A DNA stretch of 48,926 bases, from contig NZ_NQNY01000011.1 of the NCBI RefSeq assembly GCF_002276225.1, forward strand, positions 1 to 48,926. The letters are read 5' to 3'. The first letter of the stretch is position 1; every line of letters starts with the position of its first letter. This stretch comes from Mycoplasmopsis agassizii (lineage in GTDB: Bacteria; Bacillota_I; Bacilli_A; Mycoplasmatales; Metamycoplasmataceae). A program made the position numbers and the translations under genes. The notes beneath the pieces are model-generated. The model searched no databases and was not told the origin of the DNA. It saw nothing but the letters and a program-made list of their open reading frames with translations. This document shows, piece by piece, positions 1 to 9,581 of the stretch.

Positions 1-366
1 AATAATAAAAATGAACTTTCGAATGAAAGTCCATTAAAATAAAAATGTAAGAGTTGCAGTTATTAGAACACTCTAGGAACCTAAAAAATTTTTTGGTTTA
101 ATTTTGATTTTTTTCATATGTAATCCTTTTACACTTGTTTGTATTTAAGGTAATCATGTTCACATATAAGAAATGGTTTAAGAAATAAATTGAACACCAA
201 ATTTCTTTGCTAACTCGCTTTCATTCGTAAGTCTACTTTATCAGCGAAAATAGTCGATGAATTTATAAAATATTTTTTTAACTTTCATTAAATGAATATT
301 AGTAGTAAAATTAAAACCTAATTTTTTTCTAACATAATAAAGGGTTCTTTAATACAAAAAAATAAA
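1..366. other. Left-edge stretch without a supported gene
   Basis: No convincing gene is seen. Frame 1 of the plus strand is open from base 1 to a TAA at 40-42 and could be the last codons of a gene entering from the left, but 13 codons are too few to judge. A small hairpin (ACTTTC-GAAT-GAAAGT, 15-30) lies inside it. On the minus strand around 180-240 a short peptide with an ELAKKFGV-like helix can be read but is closed by stops on both sides. Confidence 0.4.
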
Positions 367-390
367 AACCCTTAGTAAAATCTAAGGGTT
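367..390 (-). terminator. Rho-independent terminator of the pot operon
   Basis: A 9-bp perfect stem (AACCCTTAG / CTAAGGGTT) with a 6-nt loop is followed on the minus strand by a T-rich run. It lies 29 nt past the potD stop codon. Confidence 0.85.
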
Positions 391-418
391 AATTGATAAA
401 TAAGTTTTTAGTTATTCA

Positions 419-2074
419 CTAAGTTTTAAACCTATTTACATAGTAAACTTGAGCTGCTGAAACTAATAAGTCACTTGAAGGATGCATAAAGGCAGGAACT
501 TTTATACCATCAAAATCTACTATACCCATTTCTGAGGCGATATTGACAAATTTAGCAAAGTCACTATTATCATAATTTCCAGTTGGTTTTTCATATCCGT
601 AATCTGATTGCTCTAATTGTCAAGCAATATAATTATCTTTATAAAGATCACTTTTATTTGCTAGTTGCTCTTTACTAGGATCTGCTACTTGATTATAAAA
701 AACAATGTTGTTAGCGATCTTAGTAGGTGGTGTATAGTTGACAAAGAAGAAATTTTCAAAACCTGGTTTTGAAAATGATTCTTCATCTTCATCATACATC
801 GCAACTTCTTCAGTTGAATTATTGTTTTGATAAGTACCTAGTAAACCAGTAGGTAAACCACTACTTCCGTTATAGTCTTCAGCATATCAGCCATCATAGA
901 TGTCTTGATGTGCTAATCTGGCAACTTCGTTAGCTTCTTGATCTGTTAGATAAGAAGGAATTATGTAACCATCTGTTAAAGTAATGCGACTTTTTAAATT
1001 AACAATTCTAATAGGGGTTCGATCATAACCTGATGAATTTCTTAAATCATCGTCATTATCAACTGCAAAGAAAGCATCTAGAGCATCCCCATTATAAATT
1101 ACACCGACTGAAGTGTTTAGAGTTTGATCGACTAGTGAGTTTAAAATAATACTACTATCATTATTAAATATGATACGTGCAGTATTTTTTAAAGTTGTGT
1201 TTAGACCACTTTGCACGTTATTGATGAAGTCATTAACGTATGTTTGATAGGTAGAAAGTCCTAGTTTACCATCAAAATTTTCTTGATTTTGAGTAACCAC
1301 ATCTTCTGAACCATAAGCAATATTATCGCGCATTTCATCGTGAATTTGTACTAGTGAATCTTGGGGGATCAAATCTCTTAAAATGGTAAAAAGATTTCTA
1401 AAATCTCTTCCATTTGCTTTTTCTTGTGCAGTTAGGGTTGTTGAATTAGCAATTCTTGTGTCAAAATCAATTTCAAAATTTGCTTTTTCTTGATCGGTCA
1501 ATTTTGATTTATCAATGTCACGATAATCATAAGCCAAGATTTTATCCTGCGTAAAATAAGGAACCATGAAGTTTCACATATGGAGCGGTTGATCACTTCC
1601 ATAACGCGCTTCCAAAGTCTTTTTCAAATTTTCTTCTTGGAAGAATTGGTCAAAAAAACTTAGTTGTTGAAAGACTGCGTCGGTATAAGTTGCACGCGCT
1701 CAATCAGCATTATAAAAGGCTTTACCTCTAGCTGTATCACCTTCTAAATTAAAGAAAGCATCATAGTTAATTGGTCTTACTAAACCTAGTTCAATAAAGG
1801 TAAAAATCTGGTAAGAACTAGTAATACCTGCAGCTATTTTTTGGCTTAATAATTGATCTCTAAAGTCATTAATGTCTGCATAAGTACGATATGTGAAATT
1901 TTCAGAAATTTTTGCAATGTTACTTTCTGCCGCATAGTTAGCAAAGTTTAAAAAAACTTTTTTTGGTGGGTGAACTGCTTTAAAACCAATTGCACCAGCA
2001 ACACCCAAAGCAGTCAAACCGACCGTCGATAATGGAAGGATAATTTTTAAAAGTCAAGTCTTACGATTCAACAT
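419..2074 (-). CDS. potD: Spermidine/putrescine ABC transporter substrate-binding protein
   Basis: Extracellular, membrane-anchored binding protein that hands polyamines to the PotBC permease. The reading frame is continuous over about 551 codons with TGA as Trp. The start is ATG with GGAAG 6 nt upstream, and it overlaps the potC end by 14 nt. The N-terminus has a basic start (MLNRKTW) and a hydrophobic segment at residues 8-32, but no lipobox cysteine, so it is probably held by an uncleaved anchor. Its identity rests mainly on being the last gene of a potABC operon; sequence similarity to PotD is weak by eye. It is longer than the E. coli protein (about 350 residues). The middle (residues 200-330) is rich in charged residues and may be a mycoplasma-specific insertion. 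Confidence 0.75.
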
Positions 2075-2990
2075 TGTTGACTTCCTTTTTATTTTTTCTA
2101 ACTAGATTTGTAAGCTGTTTGACAGTAATTTTAGAAATTCTAGAAGCACGTTTTTCATTGTCTTGAACTTCTTTTCTGATAGCAATATTTTTCTTGATTT
2201 TTAATAAGATATAAACAATATTTCCGATTAAAGTTGCGACTAATAAGAAGGTTCCTAGAGCAAGTGCTCAAGGTCTAAAAGTACCCCCATAAAGCTGAAC
2301 TCCTAAGGTCTCAACATTTGATGTAATACGAGCCAAAATGAAGTCATCAAAACTAAGCACAACAGTGACAACAGTTGCTAGAAAAATAGGTAATGCCATG
2401 TATTTTAAATAGGTATTAAATCAGGTTCTAATTTTTCCATAACCTAGATCTTGACTAGCTTTAAATAGGCTAGGATTGAACTTTTCACTACGTGGAAAAA
2501 GCATTAAAATAACAAAAGGTAAGATCACAACTACGTGTGAAATTACTGCTCTAATTAACCCTTCATCTGTTAAAGAAAACGCGCCAAAAAAGCTGGTCAT
2601 TAAAATCCCTAAACCTAGTGCTGTAATAATGTCGGGATTAACTAAAGCGATATTGGCAAGCCCTTCAACAACGACACGATGTGCTTTTTGTCTTTGTCTT
2701 CATAGACCAAAGACAATTAATAAAGAAAGTGGAATAATAATAATAACTGTTAAAAACGCAATAATTGTTGAATTAGCGATTGCATTTAACACTGAATCAG
2801 AAAATAATTCTGAATATGCACCTGTGTAAACTGAACCATCACTTGCATAGTTAAAACTTGTAAAGCTTAAAAAACCTCTTTGTGAAGGTGATGAAAAAGA
2901 AAAGACAACTGCAAAGAAAATAGGAATATAAGTTAATAAAACTATTAACGAAATAAAGATTAATTTTCAAATATTTTGGATCTTAAACAT
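2061..2990 (-). CDS. potC: Spermidine/putrescine ABC transporter permease PotC
   Basis: Inner-membrane permease subunit, 309 aa with TGA read as Trp. Hydrophobic segments alternate with short loops. The permease coupling loop region (DLGYGKIRTWFNTYLKYMALP, about residues 180-200) matches the EAA motif that docks on PotA. The C-terminal tail (about 35 residues) is strongly basic. The start ATG overlaps the potB stop by 8 nt (ATGTTTAA), and the end overlaps the potD start by 14 nt, so translation is probably coupled along the operon. Confidence 0.88.
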
Positions 2991-3846
2991 TTTTAAATCC
3001 TTTCAGTTTCATGATTAAACGGGGAATAAAATAGATCAGTAAATAAGCGAGCGTCATCAATGCTAAAGTAATGATAACAACGTTTGAAACTGAAGCAACT
3101 TTAAAGATATTTGCAGGCACTGCAAAAGTATCTATCAAGTTACCAACTAACTGAGTTTGGCTAGCATTAGGTAATAATTTATGGCTAATTCCAACGCTGG
3201 TTGCGCTTAGTAAAAACACTAGAACAAACCCTGATAAAATGGCCTTAATTGAGTAAGGTAAAACCACTTTTATGAAGGTCATAAATAGGTTGTAACCTAA
3301 GTCCTCACTTGAGTTAATAATGTTTTTAGGCATATCACGAAAGACTGTATAAAGGGGAATAATCATGAATGGTAAATAGACATAAATCATTCCGATAATT
3401 AGAAAAATTTCATTGTTCAATAATGCTTCATTACCACTGATTGCAGTCGAAACACCACGTAGTGCAAGCACACGCACCAATGTTAAAATAAACATTGGTG
3501 AAATGATTAATGATAAGCCTGCAACCCTGAAAATTGAGTTATTGCTGCGTGCGATAAAGTATGAATAAGGTAGTGCCACCATTAAAGATAAAATTGCTGC
3601 AACTAAACCTGTTCAAACTGAGCGACCTATAATATTTCACAGATTTTCATTGATTAAGTTGTAGTTATCATTAACGACAACTTCGCCATCTACGACCTCA
3701 GAAATAGGTGTAAAAGCTTTTACAAAAATAAAAATTAAAGGGATTACAATAAAGATAATTGCAAAGATTAAAAAGGGTATAACTAGTGATAGACGAATAT
3801 TTAAATCTAGTTTTTCAATTAAAAACTTCTTAGTTTTTAATAACAT
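2983..3846 (-). CDS. potB: Spermidine/putrescine ABC transporter permease PotB
   Basis: Inner-membrane permease partner of PotC, 287 aa. The first transmembrane helix is at about residues 17-42. An EAA-like coupling loop (EDLGYNLFMTFIKVVLPYS) lies in the second half. One TGA near position 3613 is read as Trp and joins the two open segments. The start lies 4 nt past the last base of the potA stop codon. Assignment follows from position between potA and potC and from the permease pattern; PotB and PotC could in principle be swapped, but the order A-B-C-D is the usual one. Confidence 0.87.
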
Positions 3847-3849
3847 AAG

Positions 3850-5448
3850 TTAAACGCTAGCAGGTGAAAATTCACTGGTTTTGCTAGTTCCTTCTTCAAT
3901 TGCCATTAAGTGCATATCATCAATATCTCAAGTTAAATAAACATCTTGATCAACATCAAAAAAGTCTGTTGATTCAGTTTGTAAAACACGGTCATTGATC
4001 TCTACATCAGTAATATAGTAACTTCCTTTATAAGTTCAGTTAACTACTTTTCCTTTAAATAAACCTTGTTTCTTATTCAAATGAATATCTTCAGGTCTGA
4101 TTAAAACATCGACTTTGTCGCCTTTATTGAACTCTTTATCAGTATGAATAGTTTTAAAAGTTTTGTCTAAGAAACTAACAAAACCATCACCTTGATAGAC
4201 ACCATCAAAAAAGTTTGATTCACCAATAAAATTAGCAACTCACTTATTAACAGGAAAATCGTAGATTTTTTCAGGATGGTCAAATTGTTCAATTCTTCCA
4301 TCTCTTACAACGATTACTCTAGAAGATAGTTCTAGCGCTTCACGTTGATCGTGAGTGACAAAAATAAAAGTTAAACCTAGTTCCTCTTGCAGAGAAACTA
4401 ATAATTTTTGCATTTGTGATCTAATTTTTGCATCTAGAGCTGATAATGGCTCATCTAGTAACAAGATTTTAGGACTAATTGCTAAAGAACGAGCTAGCGC
4501 CACACGCTGTTTCATTCCCCCTGAAAGTGCCAAGATATTTGAATCAGCACTATCTTGCAAACCAACTAATGAAAGCATTAGTTGGACTCTTTCATCGATT
4601 TCTTTTCTAGTTAAGGCACGGCTCGTTTTACTTTTTGTAAACTGTTCAGTTTTTAAGTTTACATAGTTTTCTCAGTAAGAATATTTAAAATCACTATCAT
4701 CTAGTCATTTTTGCATTTTCTTACGTTTGCTAGGACTCATTGAAGTTCTTAAATCTTTTTCTTTTTCTTTAAAAACTCGCTTGATTTCTTTTTTTTCTGC
4801 TTCAGATGTTGCAGCCTTGATTTGGCTTTGATATTCTGCTTGCAGAGTTTTTTTCTCTTCACTAGTTAAAGCACGACCACTAAGTTGGGCGCGATACTCT
4901 GCTTGAGTTTTATCTAGTTTATCCATTTCTAGATCTGCTTTTTGTGATCAAACTTTTTGATTTTGCTTTAACACATCTTTATATTTTTCAACTAATTCTG
5001 CAACTGGCTTACGAATTAGTTTAAGACCATATTTAACATTACCTTTCACATCCAAGTGTGGAAATAACGCATAATCTTGAAAAATAGTTGATGTAGGTCT
5101 TTTATATGAAGATAGGTCTTTAACATCATGACCTTGGAAAATAATTTCACCACGGGTTGGATATTCAAAACCCCCTAGTAAGGATAGGATTGTACTTTTA
5201 CCTGACCCAGAAGGACCTAGAATTGTAATAAATTCACCTTCATAGATTTTGGCATTTACAGATTTTAAAACTTTTTTGCTACCAAAGTTTTTCTCTAAAT
5301 TCTTTAGTTCAATAATTGGTAGCTTTTTAGCTTTTTCGGCAAGAATTTGCTCTTTTTTTTCGAGCTTTTCTTTAATGTTTTTATAAGTTGTTTCGTTTGT
5401 AACTTCATCAGGAGACGGATCTTCTGAAAAAAATGCTTGCTGGCTCAT
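3850..5448 (-). CDS. potA: Spermidine/putrescine ABC transporter ATPase with internal insertion
   Basis: ATP-hydrolysing subunit that powers polyamine import, 532 aa. Walker [10 protein letters not shown] is at residues 78-86, the Q-loop FQDYALFPH follows, signature LSGGMKQR is at about 309, Walker B ILLLDEP and the switch His (FVTHDQ) come after, and the C-terminal 110 residues look like a TOBE domain. Two oddities: a 43-residue charged N-terminal extension, and an insertion of about 95 residues, very rich in K, E and Q and predicted coiled coil, between Q-loop and signature (about 165-265). E. coli PotA is about 378 aa; long mycoplasmal PotA proteins are known. A GAGGGG ribosome site lies just before the ATG. 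First gene of the operon. Confidence 0.93.
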
Positions 5449-5572
5449 TCACCCCTCTTTTTTAATATTGATATATAAAATAAAATGTTGTTTTTTATTA
5501 AGATATTTCTTTCAATGCTCGCACTAAAAACTGTCCGTAAAGATAAGTTTTACTTAATTGAAAAATTCTATA

Positions 5573-5613
5573 AAAAAAATTAACTTTTGCGTAAAAAAAG
5601 TTAATTTTTTCAT
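5573..5613 (-). terminator. Hairpin ending the ribose operon / upstream of potA
   Basis: A perfect AT-rich inverted repeat (AATTAACTTT ... AAAGTTAATT) has T-runs on both sides. On the minus strand it lies about 107 nt past the rbsA stop and works as a terminator. Its centre also holds the TTTTACGCAAAA core described separately, so it may double as a regulatory site for potA. Confidence 0.6.
5583..5602 (-). promoter_or_regulatory. Shared element ACTTTT-RCGY-AAAAAAAGTT, copy 1
   Basis: ACTTTTGCGTAAAAAAAGTT differs at only two bases from 35482-35501, which lies before the amino-acid permease gene. The central ten bases of one copy are the exact reverse complement of those of the other (TTTGCGTAAA / TTTACGCAAA). 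Both copies precede minus-strand genes for import of nitrogen compounds. A dyad-binding regulator is an inference. Confidence 0.35.
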
Positions 5614-5719
5614 GTTTGGTTGATTTATTTTCACATGTGTTTTAGGAAAATCTTTTGATAAGCCACAAACTGAAAAAATAAGTAGATTTTCAGTTTTATT
5701 TTTTAAATTTACTTAGTTC

Positions 5720-7225
5720 TTAAATAAATTTATTTGAAACGCCAAAAGCATATTTCATAATTTCATTTTGGTCTAATTTATCGTAAGTATCATGCATAAT
5801 TTTTCCTTCACGCATAACTATTAAGCGATCATATAAACCAATAACTTCAGGTAAGTCTGATGAGATTACAACAACTGCTTTTCCTGATTTTTTAAGCTCA
5901 TGCATTAATTTATAAATTTCTTTTCTAGCACCTACATCAACACCTCTAGTTGGCTCATCAAAAAAGATAATTTCAGGCTTAGTTAATAAGGCTTTTCCAA
6001 TAGCAATTTTTTGCTGATTACCACCTGATAAACTATCCACATTATTTAAAGTACTTGACATTCTAACTTTTAATTTATCGGTAATTGATTTATTTTCAAT
6101 TTTCTCTTTTGCTAAATTAATTAGTGAAGTATATTTATTTGAAAAACTTTTTAGTGAAGCTAAAGTTAAATTAAAGGCAATGCTTTTTTCTAAATGTAAG
6201 CCTTCCTCTTTTCTATTTTCTGACAAATAATAAACACCGTTATCAATTGCATTTTTAGGATGATTAAAATAAATATTTTTGTTTTTATATTCAATTGATC
6301 CATAGTCAAAAGAATAATAACCTGCAATTGTTTTTGCTAGTTCACTTCTTCCTGATCCGACTAAACCGCTGATAACTAATATTTCATTTGCTTTGATTTC
6401 AAATGAAATATTTGAGACAAATTTATTTCCTAAATTATTTACTTTCATCAAAGTAAATAATTCATCATTTTTAAATTTAAGAGGAAATTGTTGCTCTAAT
6501 TTTCGACCAACCATTTGTTCAATTATTTTGTCTTCACTAGTGTCTTCTATTTTTGATTCACTAACAAAATTCCCGTCTCTAAAAACAGTAATATAGTCAC
6601 CTATTTTTTCTAATTCATTCATCCTGTGAGTGATATATAAAATTGCTACACCACTTTCTTTTAATTTATGAATTATTTTAAATAGTTGTTCACTTTCTTC
6701 GGGACCAATTGATGAAGTGGGCTCATCTAGAATTAAGACTTTTGATTTTTGAGAAATGCCTTTTGCAATTTCAATCATTTGCTTTTGTGCAATTGAAAGA
6801 TCTTTAACCAGAGTTTTTGGATTAAGATCCATATCAATTGATTTCAAAATTTCTTTTGTAATTGCATACATCTTTTTGTAATCAATTGTTTTGAAAATAG
6901 TTAAGGGTTCACGAGTTAATAAAATATTTTCAGCAATACTAAGATCATCAACTAATTTTAATTCTTGATGAACAATTGTAATTCCTAATTTTTTGAATTT
7001 ATTAATTGAAAAATCTTCAATTCTATTTCCTTCAAAATAAACGCTCCCACTATCAGGTGCAAACATACCAGAAATAATATTTAAAATAGTTGATTTACCA
7101 GCTCCATTTTCACCCATTAAGATATTAACTTTTGAACGAAAAGCCCTGATTTCACCGTTGTTTAAGGCTTTTACACCTGAAAAAGTTTTGACTATATTTT
7201 TAGCTTCTAAAATTATTTCATCCAC
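5720..7225 (-). CDS. rbsA: Ribose ABC transporter ATP-binding protein
   Basis: Two fused ABC ATPase domains, 501 aa, the full family length. Domain 1 has Walker A GENGAGKST (about 37-45), signature LSIAQKQ and Walker B LILDEPTSS. Domain 2 has the degenerate P-loop SGLVGSGRSE usual in RbsA-type proteins, the signature LSGGNQQK and FFDEPTRGVD. It energises sugar uptake through RbsC. Start is GTG, sharing its G with the TAG stop of rbsD, with GGAG about 9 nt upstream; last gene of the operon. Other pentose or galactoside specificities are possible for the family, but rbsK and rbsD next door favour ribose. Confidence 0.93.
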   Translation of the reverse strand: MDEIILEAKNIVKTFSGVKALNNGEIRAFRSKVNILMGENGAGKSTILNIISGMFAPDSGSVYFEGNRIEDFSINKFKKLGITIVHQELKLVDDLSIAENILLTREPLTIFKTIDYKKMYAITKEILKSIDMDLNPKTLVKDLSIAQKQMIEIAKGISQKSKVLILDEPTSSIGPEESEQLFKIIHKLKESGVAILYITHRMNELEKIGDYITVFRDGNFVSESKIEDTSEDKIIEQMVGRKLEQQFPLKFKNDELFTLMKVNNLGNKFVSNISFEIKANEILVISGLVGSGRSELAKTIAGYYSFDYGSIEYKNKNIYFNHPKNAIDNGVYYLSENRKEEGLHLEKSIAFNLTLASLKSFSNKYTSLINLAKEKIENKSITDKLKVRMSSTLNNVDSLSGGNQQKIAIGKALLTKPEIIFFDEPTRGVDVGARKEIYKLMHELKKSGKAVVVISSDLPEVIGLYDRLIVMREGKIMHDTYDKLDQNEIMKYAFGVSNKFI

Positions 7226-7635
7226 TAAAAGTTAACTCCACATTCGATGATAGCATTTGCATAAGGACTTGTTTCAGACGTTCTAATTATTAACATTGTT
7301 TTAGTTAATAATTCTTTTAACTCATCATGATTAGAAACAAATGTAATTTCTCTATTTGCATTATCTAAAATAGTTTTATAAATAACTGGATTTATTTCTT
7401 CAGTTTCAGGAGCTACATAAATTCTTTGATATTCTAACTCTTCTAAAACTTTTTTAAATACATCACTAAAAGATGGAACTCCTGGATAAAAAGATAAATC
7501 AATGATTTCTATATTTTTCTTTTTATAAGGAAGTGGCATTCCTGCATCCACAACTGCAATTAAATCAAAGTGACCCAATTTAGCAATTGATGCTACCAAT
7601 TTTGGATTTAATATTCTATTTCTGTCTTTAAACAT
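7225..7635 (-). CDS. rbsD: D-ribose pyranase
   Basis: Converts beta-pyranose ribose to the furanose form used by ribokinase. 136 aa from the ATG at 7635, close to the family size. Family features seen: N-terminal ILNPKLVASIAKLGHFD with the catalytic-region His, then VVDAGMPLP. A TTG start 18 nt upstream is possible, but AGAAAGG is well placed for the ATG. The start overlaps the rbsK stop by 8 nt, using the same ATGTTTAA junction as potB/potC. Confidence 0.9.
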   Translation of the reverse strand: MFKDRNRILNPKLVASIAKLGHFDLIAVVDAGMPLPYKKKNIEIIDLSFYPGVPSFSDVFKKVLEELEYQRIYVAPETEEINPVIYKTILDNANREITFVSNHDELKELLTKTMLIIRTSETSPYANAIIECGVNF

Positions 7636-8569
7636 TTTTAAACCTTTCTTCAACTTCTTCTAGAGTTGGAATCGATTCACTTGAACCATTTTTTGTGACA
7701 CTTATACTTGCAACTTTATTAGCAAAAATAATTGCTTCCTCGAGACTTTTATACTCACTTATTTTTTTAATAAAACCAGCAATAAAACTGTCTCCTGCAG
7801 CAGTTGTATCAACTACTTTTATACCTTTAATTACACCTATATTTTTTAATTCATCTTTCTCTAAATAGAAGACACCTTTTTCTCCATAGGTTACAACTAT
7901 TATAGTATTTTTAAACTTATGTTTTAATTCAATTAATTTATTTTTTAATGTCTTGATCGTTGTGTTTAGAACAGAAAATAATAAATTAAATTCTGTTTCA
8001 TTAGGAATTAAGTAGTCACATAAATTAATTATTTCATCACTTAATTTAATTGCAGGTGCAGGATTTAAGATGGTAATTTTGTTATGGTTTTTTGCAAGTT
8101 TTAAAACATCAAAAACAAAATTAAGATCAATTTCTAATTGCAATAAAATAATGTCTGAATTTAAAATTTGCTTTTCATATTTAATTGCTTTTTCATTTGC
8201 AAAATTTGCGTTTGCTCCCGAATTTAAAATAATATAGTTATTTCCTTTTTCATTAACAGGAATAAATGCTCTACCTGTGAAACTGTTTTTTACAATTTCA
8301 ATTTCATCTAAATTCAAATTGTTTTTAATTAGATTCGGTAGCAAAATATCTTGATCTTTTTCGCCTATTTTGGCAATGAATTTACTATTAACTTTTAGCT
8401 TATTTAAAGCAATAGCTTGGTTTAAACCTTTACCACCTAAACTCTCGCTATATGATTTTGAATTAATGGTTTCTCCTATTTTGGGAAACCTTTCTAAATT
8501 TATGAAATGATCTCAATTTATAGAACCAATTGTGAGAACTTTTAAAGGATTTTTTTTATAAGTATTCAT
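7628..8569 (-). CDS. rbsK: Ribokinase
   Basis: PfkB-family kinase that makes ribose-5-phosphate from imported ribose, 313 aa. Seen: N-terminal substrate-binding GGKGLNQA (about 43-50), NPAP, and the C-terminal ATP/anion-hole motif DTTAAGDSF with the catalytic Asp. One TGA codon in the first 20 residues is Trp. The start overlaps the rbsB end by 14 nt. The product can be turned to PRPP by the Prs encoded at 23391-24368. Confidence 0.92.
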
Positions 8570-9569
8570 CAACATTTTCCTTACTTACAATAACTGTATC
8601 TGCTGCTTTAATTTCATCAATGGTTTCGCCATTTAAAAGTGAAACCATTGAATTGAAGGCGATTTCACCCATCAGTTTTGGTTGTTGAGCAACGGTTGCC
8701 ACCATCTTGTCTTCCTTGATAGCGTTTAAAGCATCCGCATCACCATCAAAACCTAAGACATAATAATTATTTCCGATAACTCTTTCAAATGGTTTTTTAG
8801 TTGAAACAGTTTTATTTGAAGTAGTAATTGCATTAATAGCTCCAAGTGCCATTTGGTCATTATCTGCAAAAATTAAACTAAAGTTATTACCTTGTGAAGG
8901 TAAAGTATTTTGCGTTACTTGCTGAGCAGTCGCACGATTAAAATCACCACGTTGTTCAACTGCATATGGACCACCTAGACCTTCTAAAAAGCCTTTAGAA
9001 CGATCATTTGCAGCTTGAGCACCTGCAACACCTTGAAGGTGAAAAACACCTTCATTGTAGCTAAAATTATAATTAGATATAAATCACTGTGCTAGTGATT
9101 TTGAAGCTGCCACGTTATCTGAAGCAATTGTTTGTTTAACTGCACCAGCAGTTGCATTATTAACACCACGGTCGACAGCAATAATAGGAATATTATTGCG
9201 ATAAGCAGCAGCTAGAGAACTATTTCAGGCAGTTTCTGAATTAACAACATTAATGATAATACCTTTTACACCTTGAGAAATAGCGTTATTGACATTTTCA
9301 ATTTCTTTTTGTTGATCATCTTGAGAATCAAGAATTTGCACTTTATATTTTTTATTATTAACAGCAACGCTATTAACACCGTTTGCTACTGCTGCAAAAT
9401 AAGGGTTATTACGAGTTGATAAAATTAAAGCAATTGTTTCTAACTTTTCACTGTGACTAGATACGCCTGCTGCAATTCCTGCACCGATACCAGTAGCAGC
9501 ACCAACTGCTACTAACAAAGTAAGCCCACTAGTTTTCAGAAATTTTTTAGTTATAAGTAATTTAAACAT
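8556..9569 (-). CDS. rbsB: Ribose-type ABC transporter substrate-binding protein
   Basis: Periplasmic-binding-protein type I fold, 337 aa. After an N-terminal hydrophobic segment (residues 12-36) come ALILSTRNNPYF, a DSQDDQQKEIENV stretch and GIIINVVNSETA, typical of ribose/galactose-binding proteins, and later FADNDQMALGA. There is no lipobox cysteine, so the protein is probably fixed by its N-terminal helix; potD in the next operon is built the same way. AAAGGAA lies before the ATG. Confidence 0.9.
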
Positions 9570-9581
9570 TTTGATTCCTTT

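Noticed and set aside
180-300. Short minus-strand peptide with ELAKKFGV, like a transposase helix-turn-helix
   Set aside because: About 20 codons between stops, no repeat ends or further transposase sequence.
419-2074. potD, potA, thrS, asnS, pcrA and the P-type ATPase as broken genes
   Set aside because: The breaks are all in-frame TGA codons, which are Trp in this organism; only rbsC and the 21146-22464 lipoprotein have true frame changes.
2476-2829. Plus-strand open frame of 117 codons opposite potC
   Set aside because: Antisense shadow of a well-supported permease gene; no start context and unlikely composition.
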